A stretch of DNA of 64,000 nucleotides from Actinocrispum wychmicini (GCF_004345645.1 NZ_SLWS01000005.1:791466-855465); one strand, 5' to 3'; positions 9,198 through 17,386 are shown, counted from the stretch's first letter. Notes: generated from the letters alone by a model not told the origin. A program made the numbers and translations.

Positions 9198-10013
9198 CTA
9201 GGCCGCGCGCAGCCAGGCCCGTGCCGCGGACATCGCCTGGGTCGCGTAGCCGCCGCCGAAGAGGACGGTATGCACCAGCAGCGGGAAGAGTTGGTGCAGG
9301 GCGACTCGTTGCCGCCAGCCGTCGGCCAGCGGGTACACCTCGTGGTACGCGCCGAGCACCCGGTCAAGCAACGGGCACCCGAAGAGTTGCAGCATGGCCA
9401 GGTCGGTCTCGCGGTGGCCGCCGTGGGCGGCGGGGTCGATCAGCCAGGCGCGGCCGTCCGTGGCCCAGTGCACGTTCCCGGACCACAGGTCGCCGTGCAG
9501 CCGGGCCGGGGGTTCGACGGGAACGTCGGTGAGGGTCGCGCACACCGCGTCGAACGTCTCCGCAGGCAGCCCGGCCTGCCGTACGTACGGCTCGATCCGT
9601 TGGGTGGCATAGAACTCAGCCCATGTGCTGGCCGGGATGTCAGTCATCGGTGCCATGCTGATCCAGGCGTCGGCCGGACCGTCCGGCGGCGGCGAACCGA
9701 ACGCGGGCGCCCCCGCGCGGTGCATCGCCGCCAGGCCGCGGCCGAGCGCCTCGGCGTCGCGCGGCTGGCCCGGTTCGACCTGTTCGATCACCAACCACTC
9801 GTCGTCGTGCGCGCGAACAGCCGGGGTGAGCACGGCCTCGCCGATCCACTCCAGGGACTTCGCCTCGGCCAGGACCGCGGTCGGGTGCGTGTGCCGTTTG
9901 GCGACGACCAGGTCGCCGTCTTCGAGTTCCACCTCGTAGACGTCACCGCCGAGCCGGTGCGCCCCGATGGCCGGGACCCCGGTGAGCTCGGTGACGGCCG
10001 CCAGCGGCGTCAC
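9198..10013 (-). CDS. Fructosamine/ribulosamine-3-kinase family protein
   Basis: 271 aa. The GTG start at 10013 overlaps the phosphatase stop (GTGA), so the two are translationally coupled. Protein-kinase-like fold of the aminoglycoside phosphotransferase clan: GGDVYEVELEDGDLVVAKRH near residues 22-42, LVIEQVE, the catalytic loop LHGDLWSGN near 170-178, and IDPAAHGGHRETDLAM. These are the FN3K-family signatures. Family enzymes phosphorylate ketoamines on glycated proteins, which then decompose and free the lysine. Bacterial relatives often prefer ribulosamines or erythrulosamines and sit beside LMW phosphatases, as here. Specificity cannot be read from the sequence. Confidence 0.85.
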   Translation of the reverse strand: MTPLAAVTELTGVPAIGAHRLGGDVYEVELEDGDLVVAKRHTHPTAVLAEAKSLEWIGEAVLTPAVRAHDDEWLVIEQVEPGQPRDAEALGRGLAAMHRAGAPAFGSPPPDGPADAWISMAPMTDIPASTWAEFYATQRIEPYVRQAGLPAETFDAVCATLTDVPVEPPARLHGDLWSGNVHWATDGRAWLIDPAAHGGHRETDLAMLQLFGCPLLDRVLGAYHEVYPLADGWRQRVALHQLFPLLVHTVLFGGGYATQAMSAARAWLRAA

Positions 10014-10462
10014 AGGTTCTCTCGTACCCACTGGATCAGGCCGGGAGTGGCCGCTTCGATCATCCGGAGCACGACTTCGAAGTCGTCGACGCCGTCGTAG
10101 TACGGGTCGGGCACGTTCAGGTCGGTGCCCGCGTCCGGGTCGAACGACCGGAACATCCGGACCTTGTCCGGGTCGGTCATCCCGCGCAACGCCCGGTAGT
10201 GCCCGGTGTCCATGGCCAGCAGCAGGTCGGCGGCCAGGTGCTCGGGCCCGACCTGGGCGGCCATGTGCTCGGCCGGGTAGCCGTGGTCGAGCAGGACCTT
10301 CTGGGCCCGCGAGTCGGCCGGTTCGCCCACGTGCCAGGCGCCGGTGCCGGCACTCGTCACTTCGACGTCGTCCAGGCCCGCGCGACGCAGGTGTTCGCCG
10401 ACCACCAGGGCGGCGATCGGGGACCGGCAGATGTTTCCGGTGCAGATGAATGCCAGGCGCAC
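10010..10462 (-). CDS. ptpA: Low-molecular-weight protein tyrosine phosphatase (PtpA type)
   Basis: 150 aa, complete. GTG start at 10462 gives VRLAFICTGNICRS directly. The P-loop C(X)5R is residues 7-13 (CTGNICR) followed by Ser14, and the general acid is in VPDPYYDG (Asp119). This is a standard LMW-PTP. Counterpart of M. tuberculosis PtpA (Rv2234). Because its stop overlaps the start of the fructosamine-kinase gene, an alternative role as a phosphatase for ribulosamine or erythrulosamine phosphates or their sugar precursors, described for kinase-linked homologues, is as plausible as tyrosine dephosphorylation. Divergent from the aminotransferase gene with 37 bases between. Confidence 0.9.
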   Translation of the reverse strand: MRLAFICTGNICRSPIAALVVGEHLRRAGLDDVEVTSAGTGAWHVGEPADSRAQKVLLDHGYPAEHMAAQVGPEHLAADLLLAMDTGHYRALRGMTDPDKVRMFRSFDPDAGTDLNVPDPYYDGVDDFEVVLRMIEAATPGLIQWVRENL

Positions 10463-10499
10463 GAATGACCACCCTACCCATGCGCCTAAGCTCTCCCCG

Positions 10500-11516
10500 A
10501 TGACCAGCGAAGACCTGAGGCACCACGGCGACAGGGACACCGCGCCGGGCATGCTGGACTTCGCGGTCAACGTCTGGCTGCCGGCGCCGCCGCGTTGGCT
10601 GCGGGACCGGCTGGCGGCGGCCATCGACCGGCTCGCCACGTATCCGTCCGACGTGGACGACCTGGCCGCCCGGGAAGCCGTCGCGGCACGTCACGGCCGT
10701 GGACCGGACGAGGTGCTGGTGCTCAACGGCTCGGCTGAGGGGTTCGCGCTGCTGCCGAACCTGCGGCCCCGGCTGGCCGCGATCGTGCATCCGCAGTTCA
10801 CCGAGCCCGAGGTCGCGCTACGGACCGCGGGTGTCCCCGTGCGGCGGGTGATGCTGTCCGGGGACTACGTCCTGCGGCCCGAGCTGGTGCCCGACGAGGC
10901 CGACATGGTGGTGATCGGCAACCCGACCAACCCGACATCGGTCACGCATCCGGCCGCGCTGATCCGGCGGCTGGCCCGGCCGGGCCGGATCGTCGTGGTC
11001 GACGAGGCGTTCATGGATGCGATCCCGGGCGAGCCCGAATCGCTGTCCGGCGACCCGCGGGTCCTGGTGTTCCGCAGTCTCACCAAGACGTGGGCGCTGG
11101 CCGGGCTGCGCGCGGGTTACGCTCTGGGTGCGCCGGAGGTGCTCGCCCGGCTGGCCGTCGACCGTCCACAGTGGCCTGTGGGGTCGCTCGTGCTGGAGGC
11201 CGTGTCGGTGTGCTGCTCGCCGGGCGCGGTCGCGGAGTCCACCGAGATGGCCCGAAAAGCCTTGGCGGACAAGGACGACTTCGTGACAGCGTTGACCGCC
11301 GCCGGCATCGAGATCGTGGTCGGACCGACCGCGCCCTTCGTGCTCGTCCGCGTCCCGGACGGCCGCCGGCTGCGGGAAGCGTTACGGGACAGGAAGATCG
11401 CGGTCCGGCGGGGCGAGACGTTCCCCGGGTTGACGGTCGACCACATCAGGCTCGCGGTTCGGCCGCAGGCGGAGACCACACGACTGCTGGAGGCATGGCG
11501 TGACTACGGTCGGTGA
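10500..11516 (+). CDS. CobC-like class I/II aminotransferase (threonine-phosphate decarboxylase-like, Rv2231c type)
   Basis: 338 aa PLP enzyme, ATG at 10500. Features: LNGSAEGFALLPNL, GNPTNPTSVTHP (substrate carboxylate region), VVVDEAFMD, and the Schiff-base lysine in FRSLTKTWALAGLRAGY near residue 196. The fold matches histidinol-phosphate aminotransferases and CobD/CobC-type L-threonine-O-3-phosphate decarboxylases. M. tuberculosis Rv2231c is annotated cobC. In this family it may supply aminopropanol phosphate for CobD encoded 4 kb away, but amino acid aminotransferase activity cannot be excluded. It overlaps the following Nif3 gene by 17 bases and starts a four-gene operon. Confidence 0.82.
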   Translation: MTSEDLRHHGDRDTAPGMLDFAVNVWLPAPPRWLRDRLAAAIDRLATYPSDVDDLAAREAVAARHGRGPDEVLVLNGSAEGFALLPNLRPRLAAIVHPQFTEPEVALRTAGVPVRRVMLSGDYVLRPELVPDEADMVVIGNPTNPTSVTHPAALIRRLARPGRIVVVDEAFMDAIPGEPESLSGDPRVLVFRSLTKTWALAGLRAGYALGAPEVLARLAVDRPQWPVGSLVLEAVSVCCSPGAVAESTEMARKALADKDDFVTALTAAGIEIVVGPTAPFVLVRVPDGRRLREALRDRKIAVRRGETFPGLTVDHIRLAVRPQAETTRLLEAWRDYGR

Positions 11517-12315
11517 AGTCGTGGCGGCGCTGGAGGCCGCGTACCCGCCGGACCTCGCCGAACCGTGGGACGCGGTCGGCCTGGTCTGCGGCGATCCCGC
11601 GGAGCCCGCCGGCCGGGTTCTGGTCTGCGTCGACCCGGTGGACTCCACAGTGGACGAAGCGGTCGAACTGGGCGCCGGAATGCTCGTCGCCCACCATCCG
11701 TTGCTGCTGAAGGGTGTCCACGGCGTCCCGGCGAGTACCCCCAAGGGTAGCCTGGTGCACCGGCTGATCAGGGCGAACGTGGCCTTGTACTGCGCGCACA
11801 CGAGCGCTGACTCCGCGTCGCCTGGCGTGTCCGACGCGTTGGCGCAGACGATCGGACTGACCGTGCGGGGACCGCTCAGCGGTGACGGCCCGACCGGTCT
11901 CGGCCGGGTGGGTGACCTGCCGCGACCGGTGCCGTTCAACGAGTTCGTCCGGCTGGTCGCCGCCAAGCTGCCGCGCACTGTGACTGGTGTCCGCGGCGCC
12001 GGCGACCCAGATCGTCTCATTAGGACGGTCGCGGTCTGTGGTGGCGCCGGTGACTCGCTGCTTGCCGACGCCACCCGAGCCGGTGTGGACGCGTACGTCA
12101 CGGCCGATCTCCGCCACCATGTCGCCGGCGAGCACCTCGACTCGACGAGCGACGCACCCGCCCTGGTCGACGTCGCGCACTGGGCCAGCGAGTGGCCGTG
12201 GTGCGACCAGGCGGCGGGCGTCCTGCGCGCCGCCTTCGGGGGTAACGTCGACATTCACGTCTCCACCCGCCGTACCGACCCTTGGACCCTCCGGGAGGAC
12301 AGTCTTGAAAGCTGA
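11500..12315 (+). CDS. Nif3/YbgI-like dinuclear metal-centre protein, short form
   Basis: 271 aa from a GTG at 11500 that overlaps the preceding gene. Metal-binding motifs of the Nif3-like family are present: EPWDAVGLVCGD, AHHPLLLKGV near residue 65, CAHTSADSASPGVSDALA near 97, and the C-terminal region VAHWASEWPW. The protein is near 270 residues, the form without the inserted PII-like domain that lengthens many homologues, including the mycobacterial one as I recall, to about 370. Often labelled GTP cyclohydrolase I type 2 without firm support; true activity unknown. Counterpart of Rv2230c. Confidence 0.87.
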   Translation: MTTVGEVVAALEAAYPPDLAEPWDAVGLVCGDPAEPAGRVLVCVDPVDSTVDEAVELGAGMLVAHHPLLLKGVHGVPASTPKGSLVHRLIRANVALYCAHTSADSASPGVSDALAQTIGLTVRGPLSGDGPTGLGRVGDLPRPVPFNEFVRLVAAKLPRTVTGVRGAGDPDRLIRTVAVCGGAGDSLLADATRAGVDAYVTADLRHHVAGEHLDSTSDAPALVDVAHWASEWPWCDQAAGVLRAAFGGNVDIHVSTRRTDPWTLREDSLES

Positions 12316-13042
12316 CCCAGCAGTACAGCGCCAGCTCCTGGACCTGGCCGAGGCCGACGGCGAGCTGGCGCGGATCGAGCACCGCCGCCGCACGCTGCCG
12401 GAGATCGCCGAGATCGTGGCGGCGGAGAAGGCCGTGCAGGGGCGCAGGGACGCGCAGGTCGCTGTCCGCACCCAGGTCGACGACCTGGACCGCGAGGTCA
12501 AGCGGCAGGAGAAGGAGATCGACGCGGTCCGGTCGCGCTCCGACCGGGACAACAAGCTGCTCCAGTCGGGCACGGTCGCGGCCAAGCAGATGACCGACCT
12601 CGAACACGAGATCGCCACCCTGCGGCGCCGGCAGGGCGCCCTTGAGGACGACCTGCTGGAGCTGATGGAACGCCGTGAGGCGCTGGAGATGGACGTCCAG
12701 CACACCGAGGTCGAACTGGCCAAGGCCGAGGCCGCCGTGACGGACGCGTCGTCGCGTCGGGACGAGGTTTTCGCCGACCTTGAGACCCAGGAGGCCCGCT
12801 CGTCCGCGCACCGCGAGGGCCTGCTGCCGAAGTTCTCCGCGGAACTGCTGGCCCTGTACAACCGGGTTCGTGAACAGAAGGGCACGGGCGCCGCGCTGTT
12901 GCGGTCGCGCCGGTGTGGGGCGTGTCGGTTGGAGCTGGACCGGTCGGTGATCGCGCAGATCAAGGCGGCGCCGCCGGACGAGGTCGTCCGGTGTGAGGAA
13001 TGCGGCGCGATTCTGGTTCGTACTCCGGAGTCCGGTCTGTGA
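12305..13042 (+). CDS. Coiled-coil zinc-ribbon protein (Rv2229c type)
   Basis: 245 aa. TTG start at 12305 with GGGAGGAC a few bases before, overlapping the Nif3 stop. Residues about 5-195 are a long heptad-rich antiparallel coiled-coil hairpin (Glu/Arg/Leu rich). The C-terminus is a C4 zinc ribbon with CGAC near residue 204 and CEEC near 230, then GAILVRTPES. This is the conserved actinobacterial arrangement related to chlamydial CT398-like hairpins. Function unknown; suggested roles are as an adaptor in secretion or transcription complexes. Its stop overlaps the GTG of the RNase H fusion gene (GTGA). Confidence 0.85.
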   Translation: MKADPAVQRQLLDLAEADGELARIEHRRRTLPEIAEIVAAEKAVQGRRDAQVAVRTQVDDLDREVKRQEKEIDAVRSRSDRDNKLLQSGTVAAKQMTDLEHEIATLRRRQGALEDDLLELMERREALEMDVQHTEVELAKAEAAVTDASSRRDEVFADLETQEARSSAHREGLLPKFSAELLALYNRVREQKGTGAALLRSRRCGACRLELDRSVIAQIKAAPPDEVVRCEECGAILVRTPESGL

Positions 13043-14115
13043 GAACAAGGATCGAAGCCGACGGCGGTTCCCGGGGCAATCCGGGGCCTGCCGGCTACGG
13101 CGCGGTCGTGTTCGACGACGAAAGCTCAGTGCTCGCCGAACGTTCCGCGAGTATCGGGGTAGCCACCAACAACGTGGCCGAGTACCAGGGCCTGATCGCC
13201 GGGCTGACGGCGGCGCTGGATCTGGGCGCGACCGAGGCCGAGGTCCGGATGGACTCCAAGCTCGTGGTGGAGCAGATGTCCGGTCGCTGGCAGGTCAAGC
13301 ACCCGTCGATGCAGTCGCTCGCCCGCGAGGCCCGCGAACTGGTCGGCAAGTTCGACCGGGTCACGTTCGAGTGGATCCCGCGTGAGCTGAACAAGCACGC
13401 CGACCGGCTGGCCAACGAGGCCATGGACGCGGCCGAAGACCGGCCGACGCCGACCCGCTGGACCGGCGCCAAGGGCAAGCCGACCCGGATGTTGTTGCTG
13501 CGGCACGGACAGACGGCGATGTCGGTGGAACGCCGCTACTCCGGCCGCGGCGAACCGCCGCTGACCCCGTTGGGGGAACACCAGGCCCGTGCCGCCGCCG
13601 CCCGACTGTCCGCAATGGACAGTGTGGACGGTTCGACGCCGATCGTCTCGTCACCCTTGGGGCGCACCCGGCAGACCGCCCAGGCTGTCGCGGACGCGAC
13701 CGGCGGCCAGGTGACGATGCACGACGGGCTGATCGAGACCGACTTCGGCCGGTGGGAAGGCCTGACCTTCGCCGAAGCCGCCGAACGCGACCCGGACCTC
13801 CATCGCCGCTGGCTGACCAACGCCTCGGTGCCCGCCCCGGGCGGTGAGAGCTTCGACACGGTGTTCAACCGGGTACGGACCACCATGGACGACCTGATCG
13901 CGACCCACGGCGGCCGGACGATCGTCCTGGTCAGCCACGTCACGCCGATCAAGTCGCTGCTGCGGTTCGCCCTGGACACCGGCCCGTCGCTGCTCTACCG
14001 GCTGCACCTCGACCTGGCCTCACTGTCCATTGTGGAGTTCTACCCGGACGGGAACGCCTCAGTCCGGTTGGTCAACGACATCTCCCATCATCATCCGGAC
14101 GAACGCGGCGAGTGA
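13039..14115 (+). CDS. Bifunctional RNase HI / histidine (acid) phosphatase fusion
   Basis: 358 aa, GTG at 13039. Residues 1-135 are RNase HI: EADGGSRGNPGPAGYG with the first catalytic Asp at 8, the NNVAEYQGLIAGL motif containing the Glu, and MDSKLVVEQM with the second Asp. Residues about 150-350 are a histidine phosphatase: LLLRHGQT at about 152-159, SSPLGRTRQTA, ETDFGRWEGL and LVSHVTPIK. M. tuberculosis Rv2228c has the same fusion, with RNase H activity and CobC-type alpha-ribazole phosphatase activity reported. Removing RNA from hybrids and a late cobalamin step are thus joined in one chain. Its 3' end overlaps the convergent isomerase gene by 57 bases. Confidence 0.93.
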   Translation: MRTRIEADGGSRGNPGPAGYGAVVFDDESSVLAERSASIGVATNNVAEYQGLIAGLTAALDLGATEAEVRMDSKLVVEQMSGRWQVKHPSMQSLAREARELVGKFDRVTFEWIPRELNKHADRLANEAMDAAEDRPTPTRWTGAKGKPTRMLLLRHGQTAMSVERRYSGRGEPPLTPLGEHQARAAAARLSAMDSVDGSTPIVSSPLGRTRQTAQAVADATGGQVTMHDGLIETDFGRWEGLTFAEAAERDPDLHRRWLTNASVPAPGGESFDTVFNRVRTTMDDLIATHGGRTIVLVSHVTPIKSLLRFALDTGPSLLYRLHLDLASLSIVEFYPDGNASVRLVNDISHHHPDERGE

Positions 14116-14814
14116 GTCCTCGAACGGCGCCGCGTCCGCGTACCACCTGGTTTCGTGCTCCAGCACGACCGGTCCGGTGAAGTCCTGGGCGGCGGCCAGG
14201 GTTTCGGCGATCGGCACGGTGCCGGTCCCTGGGACGAGCGGACGCCTGTCCTGGGCTGAGGCGGCGTCCTTGATCTGCAGTTCGCCCAGCCACGGCCGCA
14301 GTGCCTCGGCCGCCTCGGCCGGGGACTCACCGGCCCGCCAGGTGTGCATGCAGTCCCAGACCGCGCCGACCCCGGAGACTCCGGACCTCTGCAGGACGGC
14401 GGCGATCTCCTTGCCACGCAACAGAAGGTCGTGCGTCTCCACCAGGAGCGTGACCCCGCCCGCGATCTGGGCGGCCGCGGCCAGGCGCTCGGCCGCGAGG
14501 TCCACCGACGTCTCCGGCGACCTGCCGGGGAAGACGCGGATCGCGGCCACACCCAGGTCGTGCGCCAACTCGACGTGCGCCGCCAGCTTGTCGACCGGGT
14601 CGTCGCACAGCCGGTAGTAGGAGGCCAGCGAGTTGATCACCAGTCCGGCGAGGTCCCGCCGGGCCCGTTCGCGGTCGTCACCGGACATGCCGACGTGCAC
14701 GGGTTCGTCGTCGGCGCACCGCAGTTCGACGCACGCGATCCCGTACGCGCGGGCGAGTTCGGCGACCTCGGCCAGCGGCCGGCCGGGACAGCCAAGCGTG
14801 GAGAAGCCAAGCAT
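14059..14814 (-). CDS. Sugar phosphate isomerase/epimerase-type TIM-barrel protein
   Basis: 251 aa, ATG at 14814. Xylose-isomerase-like TIM barrel (AP endonuclease 2 superfamily): MLGFSTLGCPG at the start, VELRCADDEP, VRVFPGR-like strand AIRVFPGRSPE, VETHD at about 130, VWDCMHTW near 155, and a final VVLEHETRWY. These carry the usual metal-ligand acids and histidines. Substrate is not evident; relatives act on inositol or keto-sugars. The gene ends inside the RNase H fusion gene on the opposite strand and is followed upstream by the TetR gene on the same strand with a 9-base gap, so both may be read together. Confidence 0.78.
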   Translation of the reverse strand: MLGFSTLGCPGRPLAEVAELARAYGIACVELRCADDEPVHVGMSGDDRERARRDLAGLVINSLASYYRLCDDPVDKLAAHVELAHDLGVAAIRVFPGRSPETSVDLAAERLAAAAQIAGGVTLLVETHDLLLRGKEIAAVLQRSGVSGVGAVWDCMHTWRAGESPAEAAEALRPWLGELQIKDAASAQDRRPLVPGTGTVPIAETLAAAQDFTGPVVLEHETRWYADAAPFEDSLAAFVRMMMGDVVDQPD

Positions 14815-14823
14815 GGCCGCATT

Positions 14824-15366
14824 CTAGGAGCTCAGGTACCGCTGCAGGGTCGGCCCGACGTAACGGACCGCCTCGTCGGTGGGCAGGTCGACGAGCGGCG
14901 GGAACTTCAGGACGTACCGGCACAGCGCGAACCCGAGCACCTGGGACGCGAGCAACCCGGCGCGGCGGGGGACCGCCGCCGGGTCGTCCGCGATCCTCAG
15001 CAGCGCCGGCCCGACCTGGGCGGCGAAGATCGTCCGCATCCGTTCCGCGGCCGTCTGGTTGGTGACCGCGGCCCGCAGCAACGCCATCAATGTCTCGTCG
15101 GCTTCCCAGCGGTCGAGGATGTGTCGCATCAGGACCGCGCCGCGTTCGGACTCGGGCACCTCGGTCAGGTCGGGCAGGCGCAGGTCGAACTCGGCCGCGG
15201 CGGCGAACAGCTTCTCCTTGTTGCCGTAGTAGCGCATGACCATCGCCGGGTCGATGCCGGCCTGCTTGGCGATCGACCGGATGGTGGCGCGCTCGTACCC
15301 CTCCGAGGCGAACTGGTCGCGGGCGGCGGTCAGGATCGCGGCCCGGGTGGCCTCGGAGTTCCGCAT
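14824..15366 (-). CDS. TetR-family transcriptional repressor
   Basis: 180 aa, ATG at 15366. N-terminal TetR helix-turn-helix: ILTAARDQFASEGYERATIRSIAKQAGIDPAMVMRYYGNKEKL at residues about 10-52. The C-terminal ligand domain is of the common actinobacterial type (DUF1956-like, moderate). The start codon abuts a 30-bp palindromic site, and a second copy lies before the divergent monooxygenase gene, so this protein most likely represses both itself and that gene. The inducer is probably a small hydrophobic compound related to the monooxygenase substrate (inference). Confidence 0.88.
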   Translation of the reverse strand: MRNSEATRAAILTAARDQFASEGYERATIRSIAKQAGIDPAMVMRYYGNKEKLFAAAAEFDLRLPDLTEVPESERGAVLMRHILDRWEADETLMALLRAAVTNQTAAERMRTIFAAQVGPALLRIADDPAAVPRRAGLLASQVLGFALCRYVLKFPPLVDLPTDEAVRYVGPTLQRYLSS

Positions 15367-15396
15367 GTCAACAACTGTAGGCCAACAACTGTTGAC
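15367..15396. promoter_or_regulatory. TetR operator, copy 1
   Basis: 30-bp site with ends GTCAACA and TGTTGAC and an internal GGCCAACA. It directly abuts the TetR start codon, so repressor bound here would block its own transcription or translation start. The same architecture recurs at 15414-15443. Confidence 0.75.
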
Positions 15397-15413
15397 AAGC
15401 TACCCCGGCAGGG

Positions 15414-15443
15414 GTCAACATGTGTTGGCCAACAGGTGTTGAC
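15414..15443. promoter_or_regulatory. TetR operator, copy 2
   Basis: 30-bp site with the same outer arms GTCAACA/TGTTGAC and a better inner palindrome (TGTTGGCCAACA). It ends 13 bases before the monooxygenase ATG, just upstream of its TAGGAGGAAG ribosome-binding site. Centres of the two sites are 47 bases apart, compatible with two repressor dimers on one divergent promoter. Confidence 0.78.
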
Positions 15444-15456
15444 TTAGGAGGAAGCC

Positions 15457-16794
15457 ATGACGGACGTGCTGGTCGTCGGTGCCGGACCGACGGGTCTGTT
15501 GCTCGCCGGAGACCTCGCCGAAGCGGGTCTCTCCGTGACTGTGCTGGAGCGCCGTCCGCACGCGGAGGCGAACACCACGCGAGCCTTCGCGGTGCACGCG
15601 CGGACCCTGGAGGAGCTCGACATCCGCGGCGTGGCGGACCAGGTGATCGCGACCGGTGAACCGCTGCGCGCGCTACGGCTGTTCGGCAAGGTGGCCGTGG
15701 ACCTGTCGTCGCTGGCGACCAGGTTCAACTACGTGCTGATCACGCCGCAGTACAACGTCGAGTCGGTGCTGCTGGAGCGGGCCGAGCGGCTGGGGGCGCG
15801 GATCGAACGCGACGCCGAGGTCGTCGGACTGAGCCAGGACGCCGAGACGGTCACCGCCCGGCTCGCGGACGGCACGACCCACGAAGCCAAGTACCTGGTC
15901 GGCGCGGACGGCGTGGGCAGCAGGGTCCGCCAGTTGCTCGGCGTGCCGTTCCCGGGCAAGTCGGTGCTGAAGTCGATCATGCTCGCGGACGTGCGGGTCA
16001 CCGAGGAGCCCGATTCGGCCGTGACGGTGAACGCGACGGGCCCGGGATTCGCGTTCGTCTCGCCCTTCGGCGACGGCTGGTACCGCGTGTTCGCGTGGAA
16101 CCGCAACAGCGAGGTGTCGGACAGCGCGCCGGTGGACCTGGACGAGATCCGCGCGGTCACGCGAAGCGTGCTAGGCACGGACTTCGGCATGCACGACCCG
16201 CGCTGGGTCTCCCGGTTCCACAGCGACGAACGCCAGGTGCCGAGCTACCGGTTCGGCCGGGTGTTCCTCGCGGGCGACGCCGCGCACTGCCACTCGCCCG
16301 CGGGCGGCATGGGCATGAACACCGGCATGCAGGACGCTGCCAACCTGGGCTGGAAGCTCGCCGCCGTCCTGCGCGGCCAGGCCACCGACCGGCTGCTGGA
16401 CACGTACCAGACGGAACGGCACCCGGTGGGCAAGATGGTGCTGAACGTCAGCGGCAGGATCATCCGTGCGGCGATGCTCAGGTCGCCGGCGACCCGTCTG
16501 GTGCGCAACACCCTGGTCGGCTTCGCCCTGCGCCGCACCAGGATCGCCACCCGCGCCGCGGGGATGATCTCCGGTGTCGCGATCGACTACGGCACCGCGA
16601 CCCGCGTCCCGGACATGCCCGTGGCGGCCGGCCGGCTCTACGAAACCTTGCGGGGCGGGCACTTCGTGCTCGTCGCCAACGACCCGCCCGCGAACGTCCC
16701 GGACCACGTGCGGGTGGTACGGCCGGTGACCCCGGTCGCCGAGCCCATCCTGGTCCGTCCGGACGGCTACCGGGCCCCGCTCACCTGGCTATGA
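15457..16794 (+). CDS. FAD-dependent aromatic/polyketide monooxygenase (class A flavoprotein)
   Basis: 445 aa. ATG at 15457 after AGGAGGAAG. FAD-binding GAGPTG at residues 8-13, middle DG motif in YLVGADGVGSRVRQLLG, and the second FAD motif FLAGDAAHCHSPAGGMGMNTGMQDA near residue 270. This is the PheA/TfdB/PgaE family, including rifampicin monooxygenase-like enzymes that hydroxylate phenolic rings with NADPH and O2. The thioredoxin-like C-terminal domain is short: the chain stops at ILVRPDGYRAPLTWL. TetR-regulated and divergent, so likely inducible detoxification or tailoring. Its stop overlaps by 6 bases the end of the FMN reductase gene. Confidence 0.85.
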   Translation: MTDVLVVGAGPTGLLLAGDLAEAGLSVTVLERRPHAEANTTRAFAVHARTLEELDIRGVADQVIATGEPLRALRLFGKVAVDLSSLATRFNYVLITPQYNVESVLLERAERLGARIERDAEVVGLSQDAETVTARLADGTTHEAKYLVGADGVGSRVRQLLGVPFPGKSVLKSIMLADVRVTEEPDSAVTVNATGPGFAFVSPFGDGWYRVFAWNRNSEVSDSAPVDLDEIRAVTRSVLGTDFGMHDPRWVSRFHSDERQVPSYRFGRVFLAGDAAHCHSPAGGMGMNTGMQDAANLGWKLAAVLRGQATDRLLDTYQTERHPVGKMVLNVSGRIIRAAMLRSPATRLVRNTLVGFALRRTRIATRAAGMISGVAIDYGTATRVPDMPVAAGRLYETLRGGHFVLVANDPPANVPDHVRVVRPVTPVAEPILVRPDGYRAPLTWL

Positions 16795-17319
16795 AGCGGT
16801 TGCCAGGCCTGGATGTTCGGTCAGCGCCTGGCTGAACCGGCGAACCGCGCCGGCCAGGTCCCGGGCGGTCTGGTCGGCCAGCGTCTCGCCGATCTGCTCG
16901 TCCAGGACGAAGTGGCCGGGCACCACGTCGACGGCGCCCCGCGCGGCCAGCAGCGGCCGCAGCGCGTACTCGATCGCCACCAGGTGGCCCTGCGAGCCGC
17001 CGCTCGCGAGGGGGAACAGCACCTTGCCGGTCAGGGCCGCCTTGCCCAGCAGGTTCAGGAACGACTGCACGAGCCCGCTGTAGGCGGCCCGGTAGACCGG
17101 GCTGGCCACCACGATCCCGTCCGCCCGGTCCACCAGTTCCATGGCGTGCCGGATGGTGCCGTCCAGCAGGTCCCCGCTCAGCAGGGAGACCGTCGGCAGG
17201 TCACGCACTGTCAACGTGTGGACCTCGTGTCCGACCAGCAGGTCGGTGACGTGTCTGAGCAGCACTCCGGTCGGTGCGGTCGGTGCCGGACTGCCTGACA
17301 CGATCAGGATCGTGGCCAC
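16789..17319 (-). CDS. NADPH-dependent FMN reductase (SsuE/flavodoxin-like)
   Basis: 176 aa, GTG at 17319. Flavodoxin-like fold: ILIVSGSPAPTAPTG near the N-terminus (phosphate-binding loop), ADGIVVASPVYRAAYSGLVQSFLNLL near residue 85, and FPLASGGSQGHLVAIEYALRPLL near 120. These are the NADPH-dependent FMN reductase signatures (SsuE/MsuE type), giving free reduced FMN or acting as a quinone reductase. Convergent with the monooxygenase gene. Class A monooxygenases use NADPH directly, so a functional link between the two is unproven. Confidence 0.85.
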   Translation of the reverse strand: MATILIVSGSPAPTAPTGVLLRHVTDLLVGHEVHTLTVRDLPTVSLLSGDLLDGTIRHAMELVDRADGIVVASPVYRAAYSGLVQSFLNLLGKAALTGKVLFPLASGGSQGHLVAIEYALRPLLAARGAVDVVPGHFVLDEQIGETLADQTARDLAGAVRRFSQALTEHPGLATAS

Positions 17320-17386
17320 GGGTCGAGTAGAGCAGCGGTGCCGACGGGCGGGCAAACGGTTCCACGCCGTGAGATACCCTGTGGGC

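Noticed and set aside
16095..16835. 246-codon frame within the FAD monooxygenase gene
   Set aside because: Arg/Gly/Pro-rich shifted frame; FAD motifs are in the other frame.
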